A stretch of DNA of 64,000 nt from Henricia sp. BOLD:AAB3569 (GCA_037783545.1 JBBELK010000162.1:1488001-1552000), one strand, 5' to 3'. Shown: positions 44,601-49,799, counted from the stretch's first letter. The notes: generated by a model from the letters alone, not told the origin. Program-made: numbers and translations.

Positions 44601-45316
44601 GCTGGTTTTCTTTGTATTTGTGCCAAAAATCACGCAAATCCACATGTGCAGTGGTGAGATTTTCTGCCCCAAAATATCGCTAAAATCTGCAGTTGGCGGG
44701 CGCCGTCAACTACCTTGTCTTGATTCAAGACACCAATACAGGCATGACTATAGGCTTATACATGAAGTTCCATCGCCTCATGCTCTACTTGGCACCGCTG
44801 TTTATAGTCAGTTGATGCATAGAGCTATGGTTGATGCACTCTGTTTACAGTCTGCTCTTATGAAGGACAGGATAAATATATAACGCTTCAATTTAAGACT
44901 AACCAAGAAAAATTTGACACAATTTAACAACCATAAAATCGGAACCGCTTGATGAATTTTTGCAACAAAAGTATTTTTGATACACTAGGCCTATCTGTTG
45001 CAACTTTCTATCTGTTGAAATTTTGATTTATTTTTTTCCAAGTCGCTACCTAAGGCCATGAACAATGATGAAGGCCGGCTATTCCCAAAACTCAAAAGTC
45101 GAGTTGGTAAATTGTCGAGTTGGCCTGCACCCCGTTTGTTAACCAGCCTGTTTGCAATAAACAGTGAAAGATAAGATTAACGCATTTCGACTGTGTAATT
45201 AAGAAAGGATATTTTGCTAATGGTGAATTTATTCTTTTTGATGTGGACGTACTCTCTGTGCGTTGTTTTTTCATCAAGTCCCGGAGATCAACTTTCTTCT
45301 TGCTGGAGGACGCCAT
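23691..45316 (-). CDS. ZNF830: ZNF830 (CCDC16) orthologue, complete nine-exon gene
   Basis: This is a nuclear zinc-finger protein; in vertebrates ZNF830/OMCG1 is linked to pre-mRNA splicing (XAB2 complex) and genome stability. Coding exons on the minus strand are 45316-45213, 42983-42884, 40673-40495, 34156-34044, 31049-30950, 30220-30154, 30031-29954, 27387-27311 and 23877-23691. Together they are 1005 nt, 334 residues (human about 370), with all phases consistent. The N-terminus (MASSSKKKVDLRDLMKK, SKRINSPLAKY) is family-like. A C2H2 finger has C44, C47, H60 and H66. A diagnostic PEGFFDDP lies at 209-216, followed by VRKVE, a charged coiled-coil region at about 222-305 (IDEIDEQI) and an acidic tail ending EEFLDWRSK. 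The ATG at 45316 has a favourable context (AAGATGG). Introns are transposon-rich. Confidence 0.93.
24682..24840. repeat. 80-bp tandem duplication
   Basis: The unit GGGCATAGTCATTTAGCGGG ... CCAACTATGCAGCT occurs twice. The second copy differs by a small deletion in the GCGGACGCGC stretch. The opposite arm of the palindrome has only one unit. Confidence 0.9.
25533..25727. mobile_element. 195-bp MITE with CAGAGCTGCC ends
   Basis: The ends CAGAGCTGCCAACCCTCCCG and its near-exact inverse (GGTTGGCAGCTCTG) are flanked by the direct repeat CCAGTG (25527-25532 and 25728-25733). CAG...CTG ends recall hAT elements, but the duplication seen is 6 bp, so the superfamily is open. Confidence 0.7.
25740..25872. 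mobile_element. 133-bp TTAA palindromic MITE
   Basis: TTAA is at 25736-25739 and 25873-25876. The arms AGGCACAGGCTCGTC ... and inverse pair nearly throughout, with TGCCTTTGCTC at the tip. It stands eight bases past the previous MITE's flank, at the centre of the larger palindrome. A related end lies at 57916. Confidence 0.85.
27311..27387 (-). CDS. ZNF830: ZNF830 exon 8
   Basis: It encodes residues 248-272 plus two bases (VSENIQVEDEEAAQVDRNID EIDEQ), part of the coiled coil. The acceptor is TTCTGCAG and the donor AAAT then GTAAGC. Confidence 0.95.
27413..27675 (+). mobile_element. SINE family A, 5'-truncated
   Basis: The body starts at GAGGAAGGCACTCAATCACA, continues through CCATCCTTCGGAAGG and AGCAAGGGGAT, and ends GGTATGAATAC plus an AATAAT tail. 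It lies 26 bp upstream of ZNF830 exon 8 within intron 7. Confidence 0.75.
27680..28000. mobile_element. MITE with ATAGGGCGACAT ends, copy 1
   Basis: The ends ATAGGGCGACATTTCGGC (27701) and the inverse TTGTCGCCCTAT (to 27984) define it, with a second GGGCGACA pair inside. The copy at 44235-44530 is in the opposite orientation, and the homology runs 15-20 bp beyond these ends on both sides. Confidence 0.75.
27920..28216. repeat. Tandem duplication of about 153 bp
   Basis: The segment from AAAATGTCGCCCTATTGAGC to AAAAACCACACATCCCA occurs twice in succession, copying the right end of the GGGCGACA MITE plus its flank. The copies are nearly identical (CATGCATGTT versus CATGCATATT). Confidence 0.85.
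28261..28650 (+). mobile_element. tRNA-derived SINE (family B)
   Basis: The tRNA-like head has an A-box (GGCGTAGTGGAAGCTAGAGC), a B-box (GTGGGTTCAAATCCC) and pairing GGTG/CACC ends. The tail carries TTGCCCTTACCCGACG and TTGCGTCTCCCCGACACAAG, related to the SINE at 4631. Confidence 0.7.
29079..29561. mobile_element. MITE rich in TTCGTCGAA palindromes, copy 1
   Basis: The left end TGACCCTGTTCTCACGAGAG then AAATCGCTTCG is inverted at the right (CGAAGCGATTTCTCTAGTGA then GAACGGGGTCA). The interior is full of TCGAATGAAGCGAT and TCGTCGAA units. It lies in ZNF830 intron 7; a second copy in the opposite orientation lies in intron 2 (42132-42675). Confidence 0.8.
29954..30031 (-). CDS. ZNF830: ZNF830 exon 7
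   Basis: It encodes residues 222-247 in phase 0 (VRKVEVKNTMEEEWSKFQKE ...). It matches the VRKVD ... KEWDEFQKAM region of the vertebrate protein and starts the coiled coil. The acceptor is CACAG and the donor CCAG then GTAATA. Confidence 0.95.
30154..30220 (-). CDS. ZNF830: ZNF830 exon 6 (PEGFFDDP motif)
   Basis: It completes R199 and encodes residues 200-221 (KPSTAADAIPEGFFDDPVMD AK). PEGFFDDP is the most conserved signature of ZNF830. The acceptor is CACAG and the donor AAAG then GTACAC. Confidence 0.95.
30950..31049 (-). CDS. ZNF830: ZNF830 exon 5
   Basis: It completes D166 and encodes residues 167-198 plus two bases (FSDPSTSSKSTNRAPEEKD ...), a hydrophilic linker. The acceptor is GGTAG and the donor AAAG then GTATGT. 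Confidence 0.9.
31350..31945. mobile_element. 596-bp MITE with 35-bp TIRs and TA duplication
   Basis: TGTGACCCGGTAGAACGTAA then TCAGGAATAAGTCGC at the left is matched inverted at the right with one mismatch. TA flanks both ends (31348-31349 and 31946-31947). The ends and duplication fit Tc1/mariner-type MITEs. No transposase is present. Confidence 0.85.
32215..32650 (-). pseudogene. LINE endonuclease fragment (RTE/CR1-like), broken
   Basis: On the minus strand a frame shows the AP-endonuclease start of a non-LTR retrotransposon: DTRKATVIINKLKRLNLDIA then TLQETQ, then FYWQGKGSDE. After frame changes, ITLVSVYAPTLSSSPDVKDE F follows at about 32235-32310. It is truncated at both sides and shifted, so inactive. 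The 164-codon plus-strand frame at 32184-32678 is only its antisense. Confidence 0.75.
32818..32990 (+). pseudogene. LINE reverse transcriptase C-terminal fragment (CR1/L2-like)
   Basis: The plus strand reads VQKRALRVILDR, then after a one-base shift YQDALEITNLTSLEVRRETF CRKFATELASS. This follows the usual pattern 3' of the RT domain in CR1/L2 and relatives (QKRALRxIL ... DAL ... L..RR..LC.KFA). No intact frame remains. Confidence 0.6.
33417..34004. mobile_element. MITE with AGGCCAAAAA ends and internal (ATAAA)n
   Basis: AGGCCAAAAAAAAAAATAGT then TCTGCTTCCG at the left is paired with CGGAAGCAGAACTATT then ATTTTTTTTTGGCCT at the right. A (TAAA)n run is at 33898-33955. It ends 40 bp from ZNF830 exon 4. 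Confidence 0.7.
34044..34156 (-). CDS. ZNF830: ZNF830 exon 4
   Basis: It encodes residues 128-165 plus one base (PPPGFFDSENKSPPSL ...). The acceptor is CATTGCAG and the donor ATCAG then GTATGG. The PPGFFD motif resembles the FF-containing segments of the family. It lies 570 bp from the Gypsy element in the upstream intron. Confidence 0.92.
34599..34726 (+). mobile_element. 5' half of a SINE split by the Gypsy element
   Basis: The tRNA-like head (CCATGGCCGAGCGGTTTGG A-box, GGGTTCGATCCCCGCC B-box) is followed by TGTGCCCTTGGGCAAGACAC, then GTTGC, where the LTR begins. The rest continues at 39409. Confidence 0.8.
34722..34726 (+). repeat. Target-site duplication GTTGC, left
   Basis: GTTGC abuts the 5' LTR and is repeated at 39409-39413 directly after the 3' LTR. 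A 5-bp duplication is normal for Gypsy integrases. Confidence 0.9.
34727..34890 (+). repeat. Gypsy 5' LTR
   Basis: The 164 bp begin TGTTGAATATGCAT and end TTACTACA. They match 39245-39408 at every base I compared. Confidence 0.95.
34891..34908 (+). other. Gypsy primer binding site
   Basis: TGGTAGCAGCGGTGGTTT follows the LTR directly. The TGG start is complementary to a tRNA CCA end. Which tRNA primes it was not determined. Confidence 0.75.
35010..38906 (+). CDS. Gypsy Gag-Pol polyprotein (1298 residues)
   Basis: One uninterrupted frame encodes Gag and Pol. Gag occupies about 1-210. Zinc knuckles follow: CFRCG ... H..C (221-233, irregular) and CNYCHKIGHFASVC (240-253, canonical CX2CX4HX4C). 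The protease has LLDTGSE (D314), and the reverse transcriptase spans about 430-640 with YMDD at 581-584. RNase H starts at SADASS (D730). Integrase has an HH-CC zinc site (H957, H961, C990, C993) and D1021, D1074 and E1109 (D-D-35-E). There is no frameshift between gag and pol and no envelope gene. The ATG lies 119 bp after the LTR. All catalytic residues seen are present, so it may be functional. Confidence 0.96.
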   Translation: MAQPAAQVGAHFHAPLIGRLDCYDEVEDIRNYIERLDLYFQANDIVQGKQTAVLLSVVGPNVYKTAKSLSEPTPLSEQSYSELCEILIAHYGPRRLTVSERFRFYKRDQQSSESIAQYAMTLQNLASTCNFGQFLDEALRDRLVCGIRSENIQKHLLTKDGLSFQAAVNLAKTLETAVKDLRELKGSVDTASVHALHRKAKQFTRPHTQTNNKQQQNGKSCFRCGRDTSHKTCPASGQKCNYCHKIGHFASVCRGKTKKLRSVQQDPTEPEDDSAEDNDFFVGSVHHTRTDKAEHDVWQQSINVEGQMIHFLLDTGSEVNILPTDLYDSLKISDSTLQPTTTRLQGYFGGKVMPKGQKKLSCEVKNKTYSLIFKILDKGKPVLSKEACETLGLLKRVYTMIRPDSVFEGTGCLQGSPVHIKLTDTATPYCVTAPRRIPLPMLPQLKEELGKMERQGIINRITEPTDWCAPIVIVPKKNNKIRICVDLRQLNKAVARERFTIPTLEEILGKIGGAQVFSILDAKHGFWQVPLDSESQKFTTFITPFGRFCFTRLPFGITSAPEVYQRIMSDLLVDLEGVVVYMDDILITGGTQTEHDERLKSVLKILQDAGLRLNKEKSKIAQQRVSFLGFQLDKDGIHADPSKIAAIVQMPPPTSKEEVKRLMGMTNWLSRFIPHASSVAAPITDLLKDNVHWIWGVQQKNAFRHLKTLLTKSPTLAYYDPKKPTMVSADASSYGIGGCILQQQSDDSWKPVAYCSRTLSPAERKYAQIEKELLASVWSCERFYVYIRGLHVTLQTDHKPLVSLINSKDLCDAPLRCQRLLMRLMRYHCTAVYTPGKTLVVADTLSRAPIQTTPTADTSDDLEEEITAHVTMVTKQWPTSDDKLVEIAHETEQDSELLLVASYVKNGWPKYVKDVEPDVKRYWEEQDKISQVNDILTYGDRIVIPQNMRQEMLAKLHEGHHGVSKSRLRACQAIWWPGIGTDIAQYIQRCEFCRDKQPAQRAEPLITTPLPQRAWQRIACDLAEMNGKQYLVVVDYYSRWIEIHHLHKTTSTAVINFMKITFARYGIPEVVVTDNGPQFLGEFQQFAKEYCFNHITTSPHYPQANGQAEKAVHVAKTILRQPDPVRALMAYRTTPLPSLGVSPASLLMGRELRTTLPMLPKNLRPKLINRKNLHDTDAKCKGKREEYFNHKHGARALEQLTAGDHVKIRTKGKLSPMGKVIRTAGSPRSYIVEVNGTQYRRNRRHIVSMPKPSEEPVLDLQPGQPVAKQTAPAQQQHTLRQSERMKNTPMWHQDYVMI
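39233..39244 (+). other. Gypsy polypurine tract
   Basis: AGAGAGGGGAGA directly precedes the 3' LTR and is the expected primer for plus-strand DNA synthesis. Confidence 0.85.
39245..39408 (+). repeat. Gypsy 3' LTR
   Basis: The 164 bp repeat the 5' LTR. The region between the ORF stop at 38906 and the LTR (338 bp) holds nothing recognised. Confidence 0.95.
39409..39608 (+). mobile_element. 3' half of the SINE split by the Gypsy element
   Basis: After the repeated GTTGC the SINE resumes (CTCTCTCCACCCAGGAGTAA ATGGGTACCTG). It ends with the common tail GATAGATATGTGCACTATAT then AAGATG and ATTATCATT repeats. Confidence 0.8.
39609..40494. other. Rest of ZNF830 intron 3, no gene
   Basis: A stretch at 39685-39783 repeats GCCCGGACAAAAA and its inverse. 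A short GGCGTAGCTACGGGGGGCG segment at 40047-40066 recurs inverted near 58975. Nothing coding was recognised. Confidence 0.4.
40495..40673 (-). CDS. ZNF830: ZNF830 exon 3
   Basis: It encodes residues 69-127 plus two bases. The acceptor is GTACAG and the donor AAAAGG then GTAATG. The peptide NVVALRHGG followed by a Q/P/S-rich linker and STVKRKAD aligns with the EKVAELK ... SVKRKAP region of vertebrate ZNF830. Confidence 0.93.
40833..41117. mobile_element. 285-bp MITE with ACACCCGTTTCATA ends
   Basis: TACACCCGTTTCATACTGGC then GCACCAGA is inverted exactly or nearly so at the right end (TCTGGTGCGCCTGTATGAAA then CGGGTGTA). TA sits at both outer ends, suggesting a TA duplication. A decayed inverted relative lies at 16887-17125. 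Confidence 0.8.
41120..41311 (+). other. Unassigned open stretch, 63 codons
   Basis: Directly after the MITE the plus strand is open (LIKLAWDELSSGAIQSEWYI ...) to a stop at 41311 and looks protein-like. It has no ATG near the start and no family I recognise. It may be a relic of a transposase or a processed gene. Confidence 0.25.
41327..41440 (-). mobile_element. tRNA-like SINE head, minus strand, copy 1
   Basis: Read on the minus strand: GATAGCTCAGTTGGTAGAGC (canonical D-arm), TTGGC CATGTAT GCCAA (anticodon-like arm) and CTGGG TTCGAAT CCCAG (T-arm). The acceptor ends do not pair and the loop lacks U33, so it is SINE-derived and not a working tRNA. Confidence 0.65.
41571..41605 (+). repeat. 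Poly-G run of 35
   Basis: An unbroken G homopolymer follows GGAGGGGGGA. Its true length is uncertain, as such runs are error-prone in sequencing and assembly. Confidence 0.9.
41685..41790 (-). mobile_element. tRNA-like SINE head, minus strand, copy 2
   Basis: It shares AAGATGAATTTAGAAACACG and AGAAAAT flank with copy 1. About 12 bp are missing near the anticodon-like arm, and ACATAT is inserted beside the D-arm. The two copies lie about 360 bp apart in direct orientation. Confidence 0.6.
42132..42675. mobile_element. MITE rich in TTCGTCGAA palindromes, copy 2
   Basis: The right end (CTCTAGTGAGAACAGGGGTC A) is intact and the left end is diverged (CAGACCTCGTTCGGAGAGAA). It is the inverse of the copy at 29079-29561. 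The interior holds repeated TCATTCGATGAAGAAATCGC units. It lies in ZNF830 intron 2. Confidence 0.75.
42884..42983 (-). CDS. ZNF830: ZNF830 exon 2 (zinc finger)
   Basis: It completes K35 and encodes residues 36-68 (YNNLGQLVCVVC ... HLQGKKHKE). C44-X2-C47-X12-H60-X5-H66 is a U1-like or matrin-type C2H2 finger. The donor is GAG then GTAAAC. Confidence 0.95.
43298..43592. repeat. Array of seven 30-bp palindromes in ZNF830 intron 1
   Basis: Each unit is GGTTCTCAAACCTAT followed by its exact inverse ATAGGTTTGAGAACC, a perfect 30-bp dyad. Copies start at about 43298, 43344, 43381, 43437, 43479, 43519 and 43564, separated by 7-26 bp of AATAATTATAGTT. The third copy loses its right half to a telomere-like motif. 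Confidence 0.9.
43401..43422. repeat. Short interstitial telomere-like repeat
   Basis: TTAA is followed by three exact CCCTAA units, the animal telomere repeat (TTAGGG on the other strand). It interrupts the third palindrome of the array. Confidence 0.85.
44235..44530. mobile_element. MITE with ATAGGGCGACAT ends, copy 2
   Basis: It is the inverse of the repeat at 27680-28000, with ends at 44245 (ATAGGGCGACATTTTG) and 44506 (ATGTCGCCCTAT). Homology extends into both flanks, so the mobile unit is longer than the visible TIRs. Confidence 0.75.
45213..45316 (-). CDS. ZNF830: ZNF830 exon 1
   Basis: It encodes residues 1-34 and two bases of K35. The ATG is at 45316-45314. The exon ends ...GCAAA directly before ATATCCTTT, a U12-type AT-AC donor. 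Read-through past this point gives PFLITQ, unrelated to the family. Confidence 0.92.
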
Positions 45317-45708
45317 CTTGGAACTGTTCGTTTGTTGGTGCAACGCTTTTGAGTCAACTCCACCATAGACTGGTTACCGCTCCACATATTCCACATACGA
45401 CTGAATATGAGGACCGGCTACCGTGGTGTTTAAAATAGCACTAAGCATTACGTCATGCATTTATTTTTAGGAGCGCATAACCGTTAATTTTCAAAGCGCG
45501 CAGCACGAATGTATCACAATTTGAAAAGAGTTATTCCATATTTGGCCAATAAAAAACACATGCCCATTAGGTATAGCATCAAAAATCAAATTCGTCTAGT
45601 GATAGATTTGTTTGGTCCATCCGGGAACCAGACTAACTCCACCACTGATCCGACAACTTGGACGCATCTAGTCTCGTTTCCCCACCTTTTGTGGATGCTC
45701 GCACATCA

Positions 45709-45847
45709 GCAGCCGATTTTACGAAACTTACGCAGTTGCGTAAGCCCACTTGCGCAACGTTATATTGCGTAAGTCGCGCAACAATTTAGCGATGATATAA
45801 ACACGCAAGCTATGGGGCTTGTGCCAGATTTTCGTGAAATCGGCTGC
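45709..45847. mobile_element. Short MITE of the GCAGCCGATTTCACGAAA family
   Basis: The left end GCAGCCGATTTTACGAAAC and right end TTTTCGTGAAATCGGCTGC pair. Internal TTGCGTAAG/CTTACGCA palindromes match the element at 9093-9721. It lies about 390 bp upstream of the ZNF830 start codon. Confidence 0.7.
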
Positions 45848-45860
45848 AGGTCTGGGGAAT

Positions 45861-46195
45861 AGATTGGTTCCCGATCCCTATAGATTGGTTCGCTTATTGC
45901 GAAAATATAGGGATCGGTAAAGGACAGCCATGACGGGCAGAATTCTGCCCGTCACGTGGTTATTATTATTGTTTTTGTTTTAGTAAGTGCGCAGATTTTG
46001 CATTGATATTTGTAACTTGGCCGTGCGTGTCGAACATATCCAATTATATAAATAAAATACATTGCCTAAAGCAAAGGGCTTGGCCAATTTTTAAATATAA
46101 AAAACACAATGCGCACGCGCAAAGACGACCAATTACAGATCAAGATGAAGCGCCCTTTACCTGTGTGGAATATGTGGACGGGAACCAGTCTAGTT
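45861..46195. mobile_element. hAT-like MITE, copy 1
   Basis: AGATTGGTTCCCGATCCC at the left and the inverse of CTAGACTGGTTCCCGTCC at the right form imperfect TIRs. TGGGGAAT flanks both sides (45853-45860 and 46196-46203), an 8-bp duplication as in hAT elements. An inverted copy lies at 48402-48757. Confidence 0.65.
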
Positions 46196-46536
46196 TGGGG
46201 AATCGCGATGAGAGCGCGGAAGCGTGGGTGCCAGGGGTGCCATTGCGCCCACACCCCCACACCCCCACCCCCACCCCTTTTATTATTTTTTAATTGTCGG
46301 TTTTAAGTGGATAAATTGCAAGCAAAAGTGCGCTTTTCGAAAATGAGATTTTCGCGATTTCTGAAACGTTCATTAGGTATTCATGATATGCGCGTGACCC
46401 CGTGACGCAATCCTGAGAAAGAGAAGTCAACACGATTGTTAGCTCCATACGTACGTTTATACGCAAAAAACGTAGAAAACCGTCTCTGTTAGATGGTGTT
46501 TTTTGAAGAATTCTGTTGGTCCAAAAAGCCAGAGAT

Positions 46537-46775
46537 ATGCCCAGTAGCTGCGTGGTTGTGTTTTACCAGACACTATGAAAAAAAGAGAGCAGAAAGATTT
46601 CCTTTTCTATTACCAAGAGAGAAATAAATAAGTCGCCCATTCTAACTTGACACGGCCGATGCCCGCAGGGAACCGTTCTATGCTGTACATAGACCGCTGT
46701 GATTGCCGCTCGTTCCGTGACAAAACTACCCGTCGCAATGCACCAGTATTTACTTCCGTCAAAAGAGCTTCATTG
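46537..46775 (+). pseudogene. Possible decayed THAP-domain fragment
   Basis: MPSSCVV at the ATG (46537), then after a one-base shift CFTRHYEKKRAERFPFYYQE R, resembles the start of a THAP zinc finger (MPxxC ... C ... F.FP). Stops and shifts follow. THAP domains occur in P-element-derived and host DNA-binding proteins. The match rests on the first 25 residues only. Confidence 0.3.
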
Positions 46776-47230
46776 TGAGCCACAATTTCACCGTTTTTTC
46801 ACAAAACAGGTAATAGTAGATTGTTGTCATATTACATGAAGTGTTTTTCACGTTTGTATTTTGAATTACAAGGACAAAACAGGCATGATAAACATTCACT
46901 TCGTGTATTTTCCATTCACTACTGCACAGACCGTTTTGTATGTTTCTCAGGATGACGTCAAAACCCTGTTAATAAACAGACCAAGTGACCTCGAGCGTTT
47001 CAGAATTTCGGGTGAAGAGGGTCGGAACTGCTTTACGTTTTAAGCAAAAGCCTGTCGATTTTTTTGTGAAAAACAAGTTGTGATGGTGTTGTAGACACAT
47101 ACACCTCCATGATAAACAGAAAAACTCAAAAAATGTGGCAGGGGGGATTCTAGCTGTTTAAGCAATTTTTCATGCTTAACCAGCTCTATGAAATTGGCCC
47201 CTGAAGGCTGCACACAAATCAGTACCTTAA

Positions 47231-48019
47231 AGGGACACACCGGCTTAGTACATAATGTAGCAATCTAGCATCCTTGACAATAATTTTTCGATGGCCGTTG
47301 TGAAAAAAACAATGTCTCTAAATGTCACGTAATTAACTAGAAATGTTTAAAATTAACAAAAGAGACAAACGTTGGGCTATAGGCTTTACCAGCCGTCGCG
47401 ATGTATTATGTATCATGTGTTTGTAAATAAAGGTGGCGTTCGATATGGGTCGACACGTGTTTAACCTCGTTTCCTTGTTTTCCCTGACTCATCACACCTT
47501 GCATGATCCCTCAGGTCAGCGCTGACTCGAGGAAGCAACTCGAACGCAACGATTTGGTGTCTTTATAGCGCCCTTAATAGTCCTATGATGTTTTTTCCTT
47601 TAATTATTAATTATCGCCGCGAACGCGAAGCGAAGACACGAAAATCTGAGAGATTTTCTCGTCCATATCAACACCCAGAAACCCTTCTTATGAAATCTGT
47701 TGGCAGATTTGTGTACAAATTGGAAAATAGGACACAATTTTCCAACAAGAGAAACCAACCGCGAATGACAAAAGCAACTTGCACCTCGCGCTGGTTTCTA
47801 CGGCTTGAAATACAACTAACTCACTAGACCACGTGACTTTTCGGAACCAGAATCTGGTTCCGAAAAGTCACGTGACCTTGATTTTTGATAAATGTTCAAA
47901 AACGGCCAAATTTGACGGCGTCTTTTCAGGATATATCTAATTAACTCTGGAAAGCGCTTCAGAATAATGTATGGGGCTATTTCGAGCCCAAAATAGCCCA
48001 ACAAAGCCGGTGTGTCCCT
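47231..48019. mobile_element. 789-bp TTAA-type MITE
   Basis: The ends AGGGACACACCGGCTT and exact inverse AAGCCGGTGTGTCCCT are flanked by TTAA (47227-47230 and 48020-48023). It may derive from piggyBac or Kolobok. The 80-codon frame inside has no recognised domain. Confidence 0.85.
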
Positions 48020-48045
48020 TTAACACGTGCGTTACCGTTACTTAA

Positions 48046-48183
48046 AGGTAACACCGGCTTCGTTGGGCTATTTTGGGCTCGAAATTGACCCATGGATACA
48101 AGATTCTGAATGCCCTTCCAAAATAAACTGAACATATCCTGAAAAGAAACCACGGAACTTTGCCGTTTTTGAGCAATTTTACA
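48046..48183. mobile_element. Truncated relative of the 789-bp TTAA MITE
   Basis: After TTAA it reads AGGTAACACCGGCTTCGTTG GGCTATTTTGGGCTCG, the inverse of the right end of the preceding element. It breaks off where the SINE begins. The two share an inverted junction only 26 bp apart. Confidence 0.7.
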
Positions 48184-48185
48184 AA

Positions 48186-48380
48186 AACAAGGGCACAGGT
48201 ACTGCAGCCGGGGAAGGTTCGAACCCGCAACCCCATGTTTTCACTAGTGATTGCGAGTCAATGACCCAAACCACTTAGACTGGTTCCCGTCCACATATTC
48301 CACACAGGAGAATATTTTCGCAATAAGCGAACCAATCTATAGGGATCGGGAACCAAACCACTCGGCCACGGTTAGACTGG
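48186..48380 (-). mobile_element. SINE family A head, minus strand, holding a nested MITE
   Basis: The minus strand carries the tRNA-like head with B-box GGTTCGAACC. It is interrupted at 48276-48354 by a 79-bp internally deleted MITE flanked by the 8-bp repeat AAACCACT (48268-48275 and 48355-48362). Removing one repeat restores the ACCGTGGCCGAGTGGTTTGG head. Confidence 0.7.
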
Positions 48381-48401
48381 TTCTCGTCCACATATTTCAC
48401 A

Positions 48402-48757
48402 TAGACTGGTTCTCGTCCACATATTCCACATAGGAGAATATAGGGACAGGTAAAGTGCGCTTCATCTTGATCTGTGATTGGTCGTCTTTGTGCGTGGGCA
48501 TTGTATGTTTTATATTTAAAAATTGGCGAAGCCCTTTGCTTTTGGCAATGTACTTTATTTGCATTTGGATATGTTCGACACGCACGGCCGGGTTAGTTAC
48601 AAATGCCAATGCAAAATATGCGCACTTACTAAAAAAATAAAGAAATAATAATAACCACGTGACCGGGCAGAATTCTCCCCGGTAATGGCTGCCCTTTACC
48701 GATCCCTATATTTTCGCAATAAGCGAACCAATCTATAGGGATCGGGAACCAATCTAG
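48402..48757. mobile_element. hAT-like MITE, copy 2 (inverted relative to 45861)
   Basis: It runs from TAGACTGGTTCTCGTCC to CGGGAACCAATCTA. The body shares AATTCTCCCCGGTAATGG-type, TGTTCGACACGCACGGCC and TTTTCGCAATAAGCGAACCA words with copy 1. Confidence 0.7.
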
Positions 48758-48994
48758 GCCACGGTAACCCACATTTGGCGGACAGTGAGCCAATCTATGT
48801 TGCACTTTTACTTAATTCACCGATTTACTGAGTGTAAAATGTAACTCCACGCCTTGAAGTAGTGCCTCATGACTGTTTGTTTCAGTCAATGGTATACAAC
48901 TTTGGATAATCGTTTTACTAAAATGCCAAGTGACATTTACTGTGAATCTTATTGCAGGATAGAGATTATTGGCAGTCACGATAGGCTTTATAGT

Positions 48995-49799
48995 TGTTCC
49001 CGCGAGCGCCCAGAAAACCTAACTTACTGGAGAGACTGTATAGCGCCCTCTCATGTTAAATCATAACTAGTTAAAAGTTCGTTCACTTTAGTCTGTCACG
49101 TTTTGATCACTGCAAAGTTCCGAAAGTTTAGACTGAATTTATACCGTTTTGAAGGTTTCCTGACATTTGTTTAACCAGTGTTTATTACCAGAAGAATGCA
49201 AAGAGTCCTGTTATAGAAGTAAGTGTCTCAATCTTTGGTTATTTACGTGAAATTTGAGGAAACAAAAGCAGTTAAGATTTGTGCTAAACTTGACATGAGA
49301 TTCACATGTAATTCAACATGTACAGTGTACATGTACCCGTATAGTTTAAGTAACATGCAGTTAAAGTTCAATTAAGTTTTCCTTTGTATAAGAACTGCCC
49401 AGATTACTACCCATCATTGTTTATATAAATTATATAACCAGTTTAGTTAATGAATGGACACAGACACATTAAGTAAAGTCAGCAGACAGACTTTTCATGA
49501 CATTTATTAATTGGTTTATTTAGGTAAACAGATATTTACCTGCAAGCTACATCATATTTAATTAAGGAAGGACTTTCATTTATTGTTTGTTTCAGATCGA
49601 ATGTCTACCAAGTAACAACGTATTTACGCTAACCAGTAAAAGTACAAGTGTCTACGCTCCCCACGAAGTACATGTTAAACACTTGATCAGTCTCAACTAT
49701 TTCAGCTTTGTAAACAGAAAACTGAGAAATATAGACAGTTGTCAGTCATCCGATTTACAGGACTTCTTGCTCTGTTTGGTTGTGTTTCTTGACAATCCA
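48995..49799 (+). repeat. BEL/Pao 5' LTR
   Basis: It begins TGTTCCCGCGAGCGC and ends GACAATCCA (TG...CA). It contains a small frame whose start (MFQIECLPSNN) recurs in both LTRs and has no known function. Confidence 0.95.

Larger units (their letters stand above)
42984..45212 (-). other. ZNF830: ZNF830 intron 1, U12-type AT-AC intron
   Basis: The donor reads ATATCCTTT (45212-45204), the classic minor-spliceosome AT-AC signal. The 3' end has TCCTTAAC (43000-42993), matching the U12 branch point, about 10 nt before a CAC acceptor ending at 42984. Joining AA to A restores K35 and gives AKYNNLGQL, as the family requires. No GT-AG pair does this: the only nearby AG breaks the frame. The 2229-bp intron holds the palindromic TTCTCAAACC array and a MITE. 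Confidence 0.9.

Noticed and set aside
45209..45343. ZNF830 start at an upstream TTG (45343) and read-through past AKY
   Set aside because: The ATG at 45316 has the conserved MASS start, and read-through residues do not match the family while the AT-AC splice does.
47585..47827. 80-codon frame as a gene
   Set aside because: It lies wholly inside a TTAA-flanked MITE and has no recognisable domain.
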